From Syngnathus acus (lineage: Eukaryota > Chordata > Actinopteri > Syngnathiformes > Syngnathidae): a stretch of DNA of 64,000 bases. Where the stretch lies: NCBI RefSeq assembly GCF_901709675.1, contig NC_051098.1:16859464-16923463 (forward strand), read 5' to 3'. Shown piece after piece: positions 36,201 through 48,577 of this stretch. Each line of letters begins with the position of its first letter. The first letter of the stretch is position 1. A model generated the notes under the pieces. It saw only the letters and a list, made by a program, of their open reading frames with translations, ran no database searches and had not been told where the DNA came from. The translations under genes were made by a program, and so were the position numbers.

Positions 36201-39200
36201 TCCGCCTCCGTGGCAGGGCGAGGGCTCCTTCCCCGACACTCTGTCCATTCACAGCAGCGCGAGCGGAGACAGCGAGCTTGGCGACCCGCAGTACGATCAC
36301 AGCTTGCTGGAAAATCTCTTCTACAAAACCCCCGTCGGTAGTCGACAAGTGTGTCAAAATGACGGACGGACGGACGGCCCAGTTTAGTCTTGAAAAGAGG
36401 CTTTCTTGTGATGCAGATGTCAGATTTGAGAGCAGACGAGGCAGCTGCCGACGGCCAAGGGCAGACCGAGAGTCTGTCGGCGACAGCCAAACAGTTGAGG
36501 CCGCCTGCGTCCACGACGGGCGACGAGTAAGGCTCCTCCTTCCTGGCTGCCAGCCCGCGCGGGTCGGATGTGTCTGAGGCAGCGGATGTGTCTGAGGCAA
36601 ACAAAAATGTGTCTTGTTGGAACCTTTGTCCAGCGTCGCCGCGGAGCTTCGAGGTGCCTCGACGGATATCGGCACTCCTCTGAGTCAGGAGCGGCTGACC
36701 TTTCTGAGTTTCATGCGACTGGTCAAAGTGACCGTCTGCTCGCTGAGCGTGCCGGCGTGCTGCGCCAGCCCCCCGACCGAGAAGCCCCCGAGCAAATCTC
36801 CTTTGCTGTTACGTCGAAAGAAGTGGTGGGTGGGGTGACGTCTGCACCGTGATGCGCTTTACTTGATTCTTGTTCAAGCGTAGGTCGCGCTCAAGAATGA
36901 TGCCAACCCTCTTTTTGGCAGCACCTACTTTGTGGAGTATAGCTTCCCCAAGACTTCCTCCTCGGGTCGACACGGCCGAAGCGCGGTGCCAGGGGTGGAG
37001 GTGACCAGAGCCGCTTCCAGTAACGTCACAGAAGGAGGTGCAGCCCACAGCATGCTCGCTCGCTCGCTCGCTCGTGTACTTTTTGTTTGTTGCTTTTGGC
37101 GCTGGCTGGACATCTGACATGATTCTCTTTGTGCGTTTCAAAGTGGTGAGCTTCAATCAGCTCTCTGTGTTTCCCGTCCGCTTCAGCAAAACCACGGTGG
37201 AAGTCTGGTGGTCAACCGAGCTCCTTTTTCGAATTTACGTCCGAAAAAATGACCAAAAGAAAGTGAGTGCACGATGACGATAAAACGAATTCCCCATTTT
37301 GATCATATACAATAAAATAAAGTACGATGTGTATGATGTGAAATGAAACACATCGGAAGGGGAAAAACCCTACACATTTAGGATATGTTGAAAACGCTTC
37401 CTATTCTTGCAAATGAAATGCTCCGAATAGCAAGGCATGATTGGATGAGTAGTTTTGACCCGAGCGGCTGTTGTCGCCGCAGGCCGTCGTCATGGGAGAG
37501 GCCTCTCATCCGCTGCGATGTCTGCTGCAGAGCCAACGGCTCAGCCAGTCGCTGGCGCTGCCGGTGCGCACCGTGGACGGCGCTCTGCGACAACTCTGTC
37601 TTCTCAAGGTAAAGGAAAAGAGGCTGGAAACTTGACACTCTTACCCCGGTAGTCATTGGCTTGAAAGAATAAAGTCACATTCTGAGTCACTTAGCATTTT
37701 TCAACAAACAAAGTCGTCATCTTATGCAATCTATTTTTCGTCAAGAAAGTCCAATATTCTTCTTCACAACTCGTGTTTGTGAAGAAAGAATTGTTGAGCG
37801 GGAACGGGGCCTTTTCCCCAGGTGCTGCTCGAACTTTCGACCAGCAACAGAGACTCTGAAATGTGTGAGAAAAGAGAGGATTCGTCCACTCGCTCCACAC
37901 AGAGTCCACCTCGGGAGTCCTCGCAATGCCTCGAGTTTTGCTCGGAGGAGCCGGCCGCTCGCTCTTCGGAAGACTCGGCCCCGAACGTTCCTCCCGGTCG
38001 ACGCTCGGCGGTCACCCTTCCCCGCGCGCGCTGCGCGGAGGAAGCGCCCGAGGTCCTGCTGCACACGCTGCTGATGGTGCCGGACGGCAAGAACTTCACC
38101 GGTGGGCCGGCGCAGGCCGTCAACGTGTATTTGAACTGCAAGATGTTCTGGTGTGACGAGGTGGCCAGGTCTGTGGTCAGCTGGGGACGCGCCAACCCTT
38201 CTTTTAACTTTGTCCAGGTAGGTGGGATGTGATGGAAAGCATGAAAATGAATGTCCCAAAAATAAACACCATGCCACGTCCGCAAGTCAACATTTGCCCT
38301 TTGCTGCCTGAAGGTAACTCCCGTGGCTTTGACGGCGCACTTACTGGAGCGGATGAGGAACAACGTGATGGTGATCGAAGTTTGGCAGAAGACGGGCGGC
38401 TCCGGCCACGAGGGACTCCTCGGTCTCGTGAAGCTGCCTCTACACCAGTTCTACATGTCCTTCAGGCACGTTCGGCATCTCTCTGCTCTCGGCCGGTGCT
38501 TTTTGCTCCGAGAGCTGGCTTCTGTGAATTTCTTTGAACGTTCATTTGGCGACATGCTCGGTCTCTCCACTTGTGTTTTTCCCGCGCAGGGATCCAAAGA
38601 TCGCCCAGCTTCTTCTGCAGGCGCAGTACCCCGTTTTAGGGGTGGACTGCTACATGCCGGTGGTGGACGTGTTCTCGGGTGGCTGCCGAGGCAGCCTCCG
38701 GGTCACGCTGGCCATGGGCCTCTGCGAGCAGGTGCTCGCCCTGCAGCGCGCCAGAGACGAAGAGGGCGAGACGCCGGGCCGCCCGCCCCTCAGACCCCTT
38801 GGCCTGCTCGAGCACCAGCCCGGCCTGCCCGCTAAGGTTTCTACCGCTTTGGTGCTTTTCATCCCGCGTAATGAATGCTTATCCGTATTTTGCTCGTGTT
38901 TGTCCACCACACGCAGGCGGCAGGCTACTTCCGGGCGGGGGACTCGAGCGCTGCCTCTCTCGCCTCACGGGCACGAGCGATGACCGAGCACGTGTTCACG
39001 ATCAGAGTGGAAAAGGTGACGGGCCTGACTGCCCTGCAGTCGACGGTGTGGGGGGAGGCCGACTGTTACGTCCAGTACGCCTTCCCCTGCCAGGAAGGCG
39101 CCGATGTAGACGCCGCGCTCCACGAGTACAGTAAGCAACTTTGCGACATACAACGTTGGCGCACTGCTTTTTACTCACGTCCACACATTTCACGTTGACA

Positions 39201-42200
39201 GACACGGACCTGAAGCCTTTTCGCACCACCACCACCTTGTGCGTGCCCGACCCAGTGTTGGGCCACACGGAGACGCACGCCCTCTTGGCTCCTGAAGGCG
39301 TTCCCGTTCAGAAGCTCCTGCTCAGCTCTCTTTCCAGCCAGGGTCTGAGCGGCGGCGGGGGTGTCCATTTTGAAGTGCGGTGCAGGTTTGTAGCCGTCGC
39401 TCAGCAACGCTCGGAGGGAACGGCGACAGCCTTTGATTCCCTTCCGTTCCCGCAGATACTATTATCCCAATGTGCGAGAGCAGCTGGTGGCCAAAGGGAT
39501 TTTGCCCTTGTCCAAGCTGTGCGCCATGGTCACCATGCAGGGACAGCAACCTTCCGCCGAGGCCCGGATGTTCTCCATAGCCCTGCTCCCCACAGCGGAC
39601 GACTTGGCGGCACATCAGCCTGTACCCTCTGGTCTGCACTTTCAACTTGTGATCTCAAACTAGAGCAAAAACAGAGCCTCATCTTTCCATGAACAAATCC
39701 CAAGCATAGCAGCTGTTGCTTTTGCCAGAGTTCATGACGTCACAACTTCATTTGTCAATTTGTGGCTCACCCATTGTGCTATTGCTGGCTCCCAGTTGCG
39801 TGTTTGGCCATTCCCAGTCCAACTTTGTATCTATCCTTCGCGTGTGTTTGTTTTGTCAGGCCTCCTGGACGTGTGCGTTCGCTACAACTACCGGCCTGCG
39901 AGAGCGGACGCGCCCGCCGCCAGAGGAGCCGCCTCCTGTCCTGTGACCCTCGTGCTTCGAGTGCACAGAGCGTGCGGTTTGCAGGCAGCGGCCAGGTACG
40001 CCGGCCGGCCCATTTTCCCGCAGCTCCGTTGGCCGGCCGCTCACGCACGCCCTATCCGGTTCGCCCGGCCGGCTCTCTCGGTCTGCGCAGAGCCGTAGCC
40101 CAGCACGACGAAAGGTACGACTACTTTGCCAGCGTGGGCGTCAACTCCTACGTGAGCGTCCGCTTGTCCTTCTTGCCCGACCACGAGCCCACGTGCACCC
40201 GCGTGGCCGCCAGGACCTTCTACCCCGAGTTTGAGCACCTGGCCGAGGTGCGCTGCCACGTGCTGGTCCCCAAGAGCGGCGGTGAAACCTGCAGCCTGGC
40301 CGAGCAGCTGGCCGAAGCTTGGGCCGTCTTCGCCGTCTGGAATAAAGACAGCCGCCGAGGTTGGTTCAATCTGTAATGTGGTGTTGCCCAACCTATTGTG
40401 AGCCGAGGTGTGGACTTTACATGGCAAAGACCTTAGGGCACGCCACCAAACCCAAAAGATATATTCATTTGCAAGTTTCAGCCCTGCTCCTGCTTGACAA
40501 GTATGAACACTGGCCAATGATGGCCGCAAATGGAGCTGCAGCGTGAATGTTGCCATAGCCTCTTTTTGTGCGCAGGTGCGACTTGCAGGCCTCCAGATGT
40601 GATGTTGGGCACAGTGAAAATCCAGCTGGTGGACCTCCTGCGGAAAACCACAGGTGTGCTGCTCTGCGCTCGATGGGAAAGACGCCACAATTGAGTTCCA
40701 TTGATTAATTGACTGAGTGAAGGGTCGAAATAACATTCATCACAAATCAAGTCTTGGCGTGCCGTCGTGCTTTCTGTGACCCATCCAGAACGGGTCAAAG
40801 AGCCGCTTTTGGGTCCCGACCTTCCAGTTGCGAATCATTCCTTGATGCTCACCAGCAAAAATGATTTGTACTCACATGTACAGCATTCCTCCAAAAATCG
40901 GAGACTCATTTCATGGCGGTTGCGTCCACGTCCAGGTATTTCCGGCTGGTTCGGCATCTCCGCTGCCCGGGAATCTCCTCAAAGTCAGCACGCGTCGGTC
41001 GGCGGCTTGGAGATCTCCATCGGCTTCGCCCACCACTCGGAGCGGGAGCGGCTCATTCGCGTGGCTCGGGATTTGGGCTGGGATCCCACCCGGGCTCAGG
41101 TGGACTCTGACGAGCTGGGCGCCTGGGAGCTGAGCGCCAGGAAGTTATCCCTGACCTTGTCCGTACCCAGAGCCTGGGTACCGCTCCGCTGCCTGCTCCT
41201 GCCGGGCCACGACTCCCTGCAGCGCTCCACCTACTGTTACCTCCGTTACAAGTTCTACGAGCACGAGGCCTTCTGCTCGCACATGAAGCACCCGTGCGCC
41301 GGCGAGGCGACCGAGGGCGACCGGGCCACCGTGACCTTCCAGGGGAGTCGCACGCTGGAGCTGATGAGCTCGCAGCCGCTCTTGTGGTACCTTCGAGAGG
41401 AGAGGCTGGAGGTCCAGGTGTGGGTGGCTTTCCAGAAGGACAAAGGCCAGAGGCCCCGAGACACGGACCGCCTGCTGGGCTCCGCCTTTGTCGATCTGTC
41501 CTCGCTCGCCAAGGCTCACGGGCACAAGTTGACTCTCAGTGGTATGAAATAGGCAGCCATTTGATTGATGCGGCACTGTCACAAACATCTTTACAAAGTG
41601 CAGCGTGCAAGAATGATAACAAGAACAATTGTCTGACATTCGTTTCTGCTCGGTAGGCGTGTATCCGCTGTTCAGGCGCTCGGCGGCAGACCTGCAGGGC
41701 GCCGCGCTGCGGGTGCACATCAGCCTGACCGCCGACGGTCACTTTCCGACGGCGGAAGACCCCCCGGCGGACTCCGACAGCCAGGAAGAAACCTTAGTCG
41801 AGGAGCCGGCAGCGCCGCCGCCGCCAACGGTGTCGCCAACGGTGTCGCCAACGGTGCCGCCAACGGCACCGCCGCCGCCAACGGCACCGCCAACGGCACC
41901 GCCAACGGCACTGCCGCCGCCGCCTCAACCGACGCAAAGCCAAACCACCCAAGATGACGCCTCGTCGCGCGCGGCCCAAGTGATGAGTGACGACTTGTCG
42001 TTCCCGGTCACGCTTGCCGTGCACGGGGCCAAGAACCTCAGTCTAAATGGTGAGCATGTCAAATCGCGCTTGGCAGGGTAAACCCTCAACCTGATCCAAG
42101 TTTGAGTTCAAAACTTCATTTGAAATTTCAGCTGCAATACTCGCTCACTGCGCTCACCCTATTCCTGAGGTCGCTCACTAGGCAACGCCCCTTTTGAACT

Positions 42201-45111
42201 ACAAAACTATGAATAGACTCGCGCTGGCTGAGTGCCGTGTCATCACCATTTCAACGCAACGCGCTCAACACGTGAGTAAGAACTTGCCTCTCCCTGCTTT
42301 TCTGCTAGGCGAGAGCGGCGAAGGGACGCTACGCTGCTACGTCTCGTACGTCGTCGCCGACTCGGCGGCACCCGTATCCACGGCCGTGGCGGCCCAAACC
42401 GACCGGCCCGTGTGGGACCACCAACACGACTGCCGGTGGGTGCCGTTTCCCCGGAAAGGATGGCGCAAATCTCCGCAGCGGGCCGCTTGACGATGCCTTT
42501 GCTTTGAATTCATCAGGCTGTCCAAGCGGCTCCTCCTCGACCCTCAACAGAGCTTGGTGTTCAAAGTGTGGCACAAAGGCGGCGCCGAAGCGGAGCGGGC
42601 CATCGGTTTCGCCTCTGTCGACCTGACCCCGTTGCTGTGCGGCCTGCGCTCGCTGTGCGGCTGGTACAACGTCACCGACTTCAGCGGCCATTGCCGCGGC
42701 CAGCTCAAAGTGAGCGTCCGGCCGCTGGAATGGGTGCAGGACCTCCGAGGGCAGAGGAAAGCGGACGCCGAGGTACGCGAGACAATTGTCCTGTCTTTGG
42801 AGGAACACCTCGCTGCATTTCTCAACTGATAGAAAGTGTAGAGCTATGTATATTTGTCAAGAGAAGGCGCACTTGCTTCAGTCGGGCATTTGGAAACAAA
42901 TGCCTCGATGAACAGAAGTTCCGCGGTTTGAGTCCCGTGTGTTGCGCTCGCAGCCTTCGTCGCAGTCGGTGCCTCGCACTTACCGGACCAGCGCCACCTA
43001 CAGCAGCTTCCCTTCCCACATCAGTCGATACCCCGAGCAGCACATCTCCTCACCCGAGCACGTGGACGCCGTCTTTCCCCAAAGGTAGGCGTCGCCGCCT
43101 TTTGATCGTTTACGTCGCAGCGCTTTATGATTTCATCAATGATGGCACACACTCAAGACAAAATGTGCACTTTTTGCCATCCCTCCACCAGCTCCAGCTC
43201 GGCGCCCAGTGAGAGCGAGCGCCACCACGAGCACATGCAAAAGGTGCGTCTTCATCATCGGAGCCTTCAAGAGCAGGCCGGCCTTCACTCGGGCAGCGGC
43301 GATGAGCTCACCCGCTCCAGCTCTCTGCTCTTCTCCACAATCAGGTAGCCCGGCAAGCCAACGCTTCCCCCTCCGTGGAGGGGAAACAAAATATTGCGCC
43401 CTCCCTGGTATATCTTCTGCATATATCTCCCTTCGCCCAAGCAGGTCCCGCTGCCGCTCATTTTTAAAGTTCCCCACACATTGCCGTCGCACAAAGGATA
43501 TATCGCGTGGCCCGGCTCCTCACCCGTTTTTTTCCCCTCCCAAAGCGGTGAAGTTAAACCAAGCATCTCAACACGCAGGAAGATTATGAGCGAGCAAGAC
43601 AACGTCCAGAGATATTTCAGCAGCAAGATTGCGCCGCCCGCCTTCCCGACGGCCTCGGAGCCAGACGAGCGGGAGTCCGACGAGGGTGACGCGCCGCGGC
43701 TTCTCGTCACGTCCCGACGCGATGGTGAGCCGGCGGATCTGCGTCGTTGAATTTCTTTCCAAACTCAAATCACGTGTGTGCTTTTCAATTGAAGGTCAAA
43801 GCCAAGAAGCCATTTGCTCCGTCCTCCATAGTAGGTCAGCCAAAGAGCAGCACGCAGACGCGAGCTCCAGCCCACGCGCCGCTTCCTCCCGCCTGCCGTC
43901 GTTTCCGGCATCTCAGTCTGAGGAAACGGAGAGCGAGGAAGCGGAAACCACCGACGGCGATGGGGAATGTCCATCACGGTGCAGCAGCAGCGACGAGGAG
44001 GAGGATTACGAGGAAGTGGTGGTGGAGCCCAGGCGTTTGAATGAGCTGCCCATTTCCACCCATAAGACCGCTTTGCAGAATAGCGTCACGTCACACCCGG
44101 ACCAGAGTCGGACCAAATCCGGCGGGGGACAAGAAGCCGTCGCTCGTGACCGCCCCCCCGACAGCATGGACGAGTCATCGGAGGACGCCTCGATCTCTCC
44201 GAGCGAGGACGACGCGGTGGGCGCACCGCCCAAACAAGTGTATCCTTCATTGCTAGATTTCTACCTCCAGCAAACAAGCTCTCGGGGCAAGTGGGATGCC
44301 ATCAGGTGTTTCTTCTTTGACTCTTGGCGCCCAAAGCTCGCTTCCCAACTTTTTCCTGCCCTCTCAGCAGCTGGAGGCCTCGCTGAGAGTGGTACGCTTG
44401 GCGCCCTCCTTCTCCAATTCATCCGGCGACACAGTGAGTACGACTGATTGTTCATTCTTGGGCCAGGCACCGAAAGCTTTTGACACAAACGTGAAAGCCG
44501 AGGCAAGGCCATAGATTTGCGCCACTTTGATCTTGAACAGCAGGCGGGATGGAGATCACGCATCTTTGTCTCTCACACACACACCGCGAATCAATAATCA
44601 TTAGGTAAGAAGCATGCATCCATCCGTCTGTCAGCCTTTGTGGCTGCGTTCCCTAATACAAGCTGTCGAATAAAATCATAATCAGCACGTGCGTTTTGAG
44701 TCTGCAGCGTTGTCAAAGCGGTTGTGAAAGTCATCTCTGCCAGAAAGCCATTACGCCGGCGGGTCCAGAATGTGTTCTCTTGCTTTCTCTTCTTTCCTTC
44801 TCTCTCTCTCTCTGTCTTTCCTTCTTTTCCTCTGAGCGGGGTGCCGTAGTGCATCTTAATTCAACGCTCAGGTGCTTTTGTTTTTCACCTTCATTTCAAT
44901 TGGAATATGGTTTTATGGTTATTGTTGCTGAAGCTGCTTTTTCTTGCGCCCGGCTTCTCGTCGACAGGAGCGCGGTCCGACTCCGCCTCAAATTCCTCGC
45001 AGGGGTCCTCGGCACTGTCCCGACATGTCGCCCACTTCCAGGAAGAGGCAGACGGAACGGTTTGCCCGAATCTGCGCCGCTCGCTTGGACGACGACGATG
45101 ACGACGACTAG
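33244..45111 (+). CDS. c2cd3: C2CD3, C2-domain protein of centriole distal appendages
   Basis: C2CD3 sits at the distal end of the mother centriole and is needed for distal appendages and ciliogenesis. Exons: 33244-33298, 33952-34221, 34300-34457, 34724-34878, 34949-35055, 35286-35418, 35575-35700, 36192-36333, 36417-36526, 36634-36825, 36922-37037, 37144-37262, 37483-37608, 37822-38217, 38314-38465, 38590-38836, 38917-39130, 39202-39385, 39456-39631, 39860-39995, 40091-40359, 40576-40653, 40936-41541, 41657-42049, 42309-42435, 42517-42772, 42954-43084, 43192-43344, 43579-43724, 43795-about 44216, about 44257-44433, 44968-45111. This gives roughly 2,070 residues (human about 2,350). Family signatures include [70 protein letters not shown] and [10 protein letters not shown], spread over several C2 domains. 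The tail ends [10 protein letters not shown] plus an Asp run. Odd points: a GC donor at 38466, a Pro/Thr repeat in exon 24 and an unresolved junction after exon 30. Confidence 0.93.
35841..36158 (+). mobile_element. tRNA-derived SINE, copy 3 (near full length)
   Basis: Head CCAGCTCAGTGGCCTAGTGG, B-box GGTTCAAACC at 35894-35903, a unique body, and a tail ACTTTAATCTTTAATCTTTA ending at 36158. It occupies most of c2cd3 intron 7 in the sense orientation and ends about 34 bases before the exon 8 acceptor. Confidence 0.9.
41812..41925 (+). repeat. Coding minisatellite (Pro-Thr repeat) in c2cd3 exon 24
   Basis: Tandem nine-base units of the type CCAACGGTG/CCAACGGCA encode a chain of PTV, PTA and PPP tripeptides in a linker between C2 domains. 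The reading frame is kept throughout. Confidence 0.85.
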
Positions 45112-45207
45112 CACGTGTCGCAAGATTGTGTGCGTGTGTTTTTATGTATAGAAATGGCAGCTTGGGCGGGCTGCTATAAAGTAAGTGTCATACTTTGTAT
45201 TTTTGGA

Positions 45208-45213
45208 AATAAA
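45208..45213 (+). terminator. Polyadenylation signal AATAAA for c2cd3
   Basis: AATAAA 97 bases after the stop codon at 45109-45111, followed by a T/G-rich stretch. Confidence 0.65.
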
Positions 45214-45526
45214 TATGAATTTAAGAAATTTGCTGTCGTCACTACAAGGGACTCGTGACGCTCGGAAGGCAAGGCGGAACAAAGGCAAATAGTTGCACAC
45301 TACATGCATGCAGGCGTGTCTGCCGCACAAGCACGCACGCGCACGCACACGCACGCCATTGACTGAGCGGCCCGCCGCCTCTGCCGCTTTTGTCTTTTGG
45401 CAACCGCACAAGGCGCCAGACCTGCACCCGGCCGGCCGGCTGGCCGGCTCTCCAAGGACCTCCCTGCAGACGCTAGTCTGCGACTAGTTTGGCCGTGGCT
45501 CGCCTGCTTTTGTGCTTCACACGGGG

Positions 45527-45594
45527 ATGGGTTAAATGCAGAGGACAAATTTCACCACACCCAGATGTGTGTGTGACGATCATTGGGACTTTAA
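45527..45594 (+). mobile_element. SINE 3' fragment (copy 4) just upstream of ucp3
   Basis: Only the last 68 bases of the SINE are present, starting at TCACACGGGGATGGG and ending CATTGGGACTTTAA. The fragment is nearly identical to the matching part of copy 3. It ends 40 bases before the ucp3 ATG, so it likely forms 5' UTR or core promoter. Confidence 0.85.
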
Positions 45595-45634
45595 CGACAC
45601 ATCGGTCCTCAGCCGGTCCTTTTCTTTTTCCAAC

Positions 45635-48577
45635 ATGGTCGCCGCGGGAGGTTCGGCCGACTCGGCGGCCATCAAGATCGTTTCGGCCGGGTTGGCCGGC
45701 TGCGTGGCCGACCTGGTCACCTTCCCGCTGGACACGGCCAAAGTCAGACTGCAGGTGAGCCCTAACCGCTTTGGGTTTGTTTGCACATTCACTTGAAGGC
45801 TCATCAAAAGGTTTGGTCGTCGCAAAGATTTAGGGAAGCTTTCCTAAAGTCCACGCTTTGAAATTTCAGAAGACAATTGCACTTTTCAAAGGTTGAATGA
45901 AGGCAACTGGACCCTTGTTTGTTGAAGGCGGTTGTTAAGATTGTTCATTGATTTCTTTAACCTGTTTATGTAGAAGCTGCAACGTATGGGCATCACACTC
46001 CTCGCTGCGCCTGGCCTCGCCGCGCTGCATAAAACACCTTTGCAGTTGGCCTCTGGGGCTTTGGTCTGCGAGGCCAAATCGTTTTTTTCTGAGGCTTGTG
46101 CAATGCACGTTTGAATCCTCTTGGCAAAACCTGCACATTTGGTCCCAGGTTTGTCTGAATTGGATTTGATTGATCTAAGCTCTATTTTTCCACGTAAGGC
46201 AACTGTCAGTAGACAGACAGCAGCGTCAATCGAGCAAGAGCAAATAAAAGAAAAACACTTTTTGCACGACTATGGCAACTACACTCGCATTGACAGCATT
46301 GAGTGAGAATCGAACCCGCTCCGCCGTCATCTGAGTCAAGTGATTTTGCAAGCAAATAAATGGGAGCCTGGTACTTGACATTGTGAGGGCTTTGGTTTTT
46401 GGGCTTTGAAATTTGACGGCTCCACATAAGTGCCCATGCGTTAACCGGGCCGATCGATGTGCGTGTGGTGGCAGATCCAGTTGTCAGATTTCGACCCCGT
46501 CTTTAGATTCAAGGCGAGTCGGAGCCCTTGGTGAGAGGCCAGAGGGCCACGTACAGAGGCGTGATGGGCACCATCTTCACCATCGTGAGGAGCGAGGGGC
46601 CCCGGGGCCTCTACAGCGGACTGGTGGCCGGCCTGCACAGACAGATGAGCTTCGCCTCGGTGCGAGTGGGCCTCTATGACACCATGAAGGGCTTCTACAG
46701 CGGAGGCTCAGAGAGTAAGAGACTCAAACAAAAAAGGCTGCACTGAAAAACACTTTGACAGTGTTTGATAGAGTGAATAATAATAATTCATTCAATTTAT
46801 ATAGCGCTTTTCAATGACCCAAAGACGCTTTACAGGGAATAAAAAGGGTGGGGACGTCTGGGAGTGGGGGAGGGGAACAATAGGATATAGTTAATAACAG
46901 GACATCGGTCAGCAGTGCGAAGGAGATGGATGGAGGGGCGGGAGCGGAGGTTGTTGAGGTTGGCAGTACGGGAGGTGGGGGTGACGGCTTAGGGTTGGTA
47001 GTCCAAAAAGAGGAGATGGGTGAGCCATCAGGGAAGTGCCGGTCCAGATGTAGCGGCGGCGGCAAAGGATCCCAGCCTCGTGCGGAAGCAGCAGTGGACC
47101 AGGTGGTGAGGCCGGTCGACCTCGACTGCACCCGCTCGAACGGCGGGCCCCAACGCACCGCGGCGGCACACAGCAGAGCCACGGTTGGCGAGCCCGCAGG
47201 GAGTGGAGCCCGTCCCCCGAGGACGCCGGACGGAAGGCCAGAGAGCCGCTCGCACATTGCTGACATTGTTTTGAAGCGCACCTTAAAACAGGGAAAGCAA
47301 CAAGATACTCACTCAGAGGGTATGTTCATTTCAAGGTCAAATTCAAATGGTAGGTTCCGGCTCACCTGTGACCCAAATCAGGACAAGCAGCTAGAATGGG
47401 AAAGTACACAGAATGAATGGGCAACCTTTGAGTTGCTCTCATTCCCGACCGCCGCTTTCACAGGCGCCAGCATCGCGGCCCGGTTGCTGGCGGGCGCCAC
47501 CACGGGCGCCATGGCGGTGGCGGCGGCCCAGCCCACCGACGTGGTCAAAGTCCGCTTCCAGGCGCAGGTACGCCTGCCCCAGGGCGGCTCGGCCACCAGG
47601 TACGGCGGCACCTTGGACGCCTACAGGACCATCGCCAGGGACGAGGGGCTCCGAGGTCTCTGGAAAGGTAAAGGTGGTTCGGGACGCGACAGCGCACCCG
47701 TGCGGGCTTCCAGACAAAGAATCAGCCATGAACGTCAGACATCCTTTTCATCGTGCGCAGGTTGTCTGCCAAACATCGCCCGCAACGCCATTGTGAATTG
47801 CTGCGAGATGGTCACCTATGACATCATCAAGGAGCGCATCCTGCAGTACAAGCTGATGACAGGCAAGTAGAAGGTCACCAGAGAAACAGTTGCGCTCCCA
47901 AGCTCATCCCAAGACCCTCGTGCGCGCCATCTGCCCCCTACCCCCCCACCTCTCCCCAGACAACATGCCGTGCCACTTCACGGCGGCCTTCGCCGCCGGC
48001 TTCTGCACCACGGTGGTGGCGTCCCCGGTGGACGTGATCAAAACGCGCTACATGAACTCGTTTCCGGGCCAGTACGGCGGTGCCGTCAACTGTGCCTTCA
48101 CCATGCTGCTCAGAGAGGGGGCCTCCGCCTTCTATAAAGGGTACGTAGTCATGCGCTGGCCGCCGCATACTGTCGAGCCGTCAAGCGCGATCCAGCCTCG
48201 CGCCGCTGCTGACCCATTGGCACGATTGATCCTGTATTTGCCATAGGTGGGCTTGCAAAAGCAATTTTGTAAACCACTGCGGACAGCCACCGAAGGATAG
48301 GCGCCGACCGAGTCTCGACTTGTCACGCTGCGACGTTTCAATGTTTCAACAAAAAATTCGATCCAACAATCGCGTCTTCTTATTCATCGAAAAGAAATGT
48401 ATATTTTTATTTTGTGAGGTGTGGCAGAATAGACAAAAATGACCCTTTTTTTTCTGTTTCAGATTCACGGCCTCCTTCCTCCGCTTGGGCTTGTGGAACA
48501 TCGTTATGTTCATGAGTTACGAGCAAATTAAAAGAGGTGCGGCGAAATTGCACAAGTCCCTGGAGGCTTCGTTCTAA
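45635..48577 (+). CDS. ucp3: Mitochondrial uncoupling protein, UCP3-like (SLC25 family)
   Basis: Inner-membrane carrier that lets protons or anions leak across and lowers membrane potential. Exons: 45635-45754, 46507-46714, 47464-47667, 47761-47862, 47960-48140, 48463-48577, giving 309 residues. The three SLC25 repeats each carry a PX(D)XX(K/R) signature: [20 protein letters not shown] and [10 protein letters not shown]. Choosing UCP3 over UCP2: [31 protein letters not shown] and TDNMPCHF are closer to UCP3, and c2cd3 lies directly upstream on the same strand as in mammals. The first 12 residues ([12 protein letters not shown]) differ from the usual MVG-DVPP start. Intron 4 uses a GC donor. 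A SINE tail abuts the start. A UCP2 identity cannot be fully excluded. Confidence 0.88.
46770..47330. repeat. Probable dispersed repeat in ucp3 intron 2
   Basis: Begins with an AT-rich ATTTATATAGCGCTTTTC motif of a kind common at the ends of interspersed repeats in aquatic animals. A GC-rich purine-biased segment to about 47330 follows. The family cannot be named without a library search. Confidence 0.4.

Noticed and set aside
43209-43589. Separate small gene inside c2cd3
   Set aside because: The frame overlaps c2cd3 exons 28-29 and the intron between them; the c2cd3 frame is supported by homology and splice phases.
45142-45427. Short minus-strand frames between c2cd3 and ucp3
   Set aside because: They arise from ACGC-type repeat sequence; no homology.
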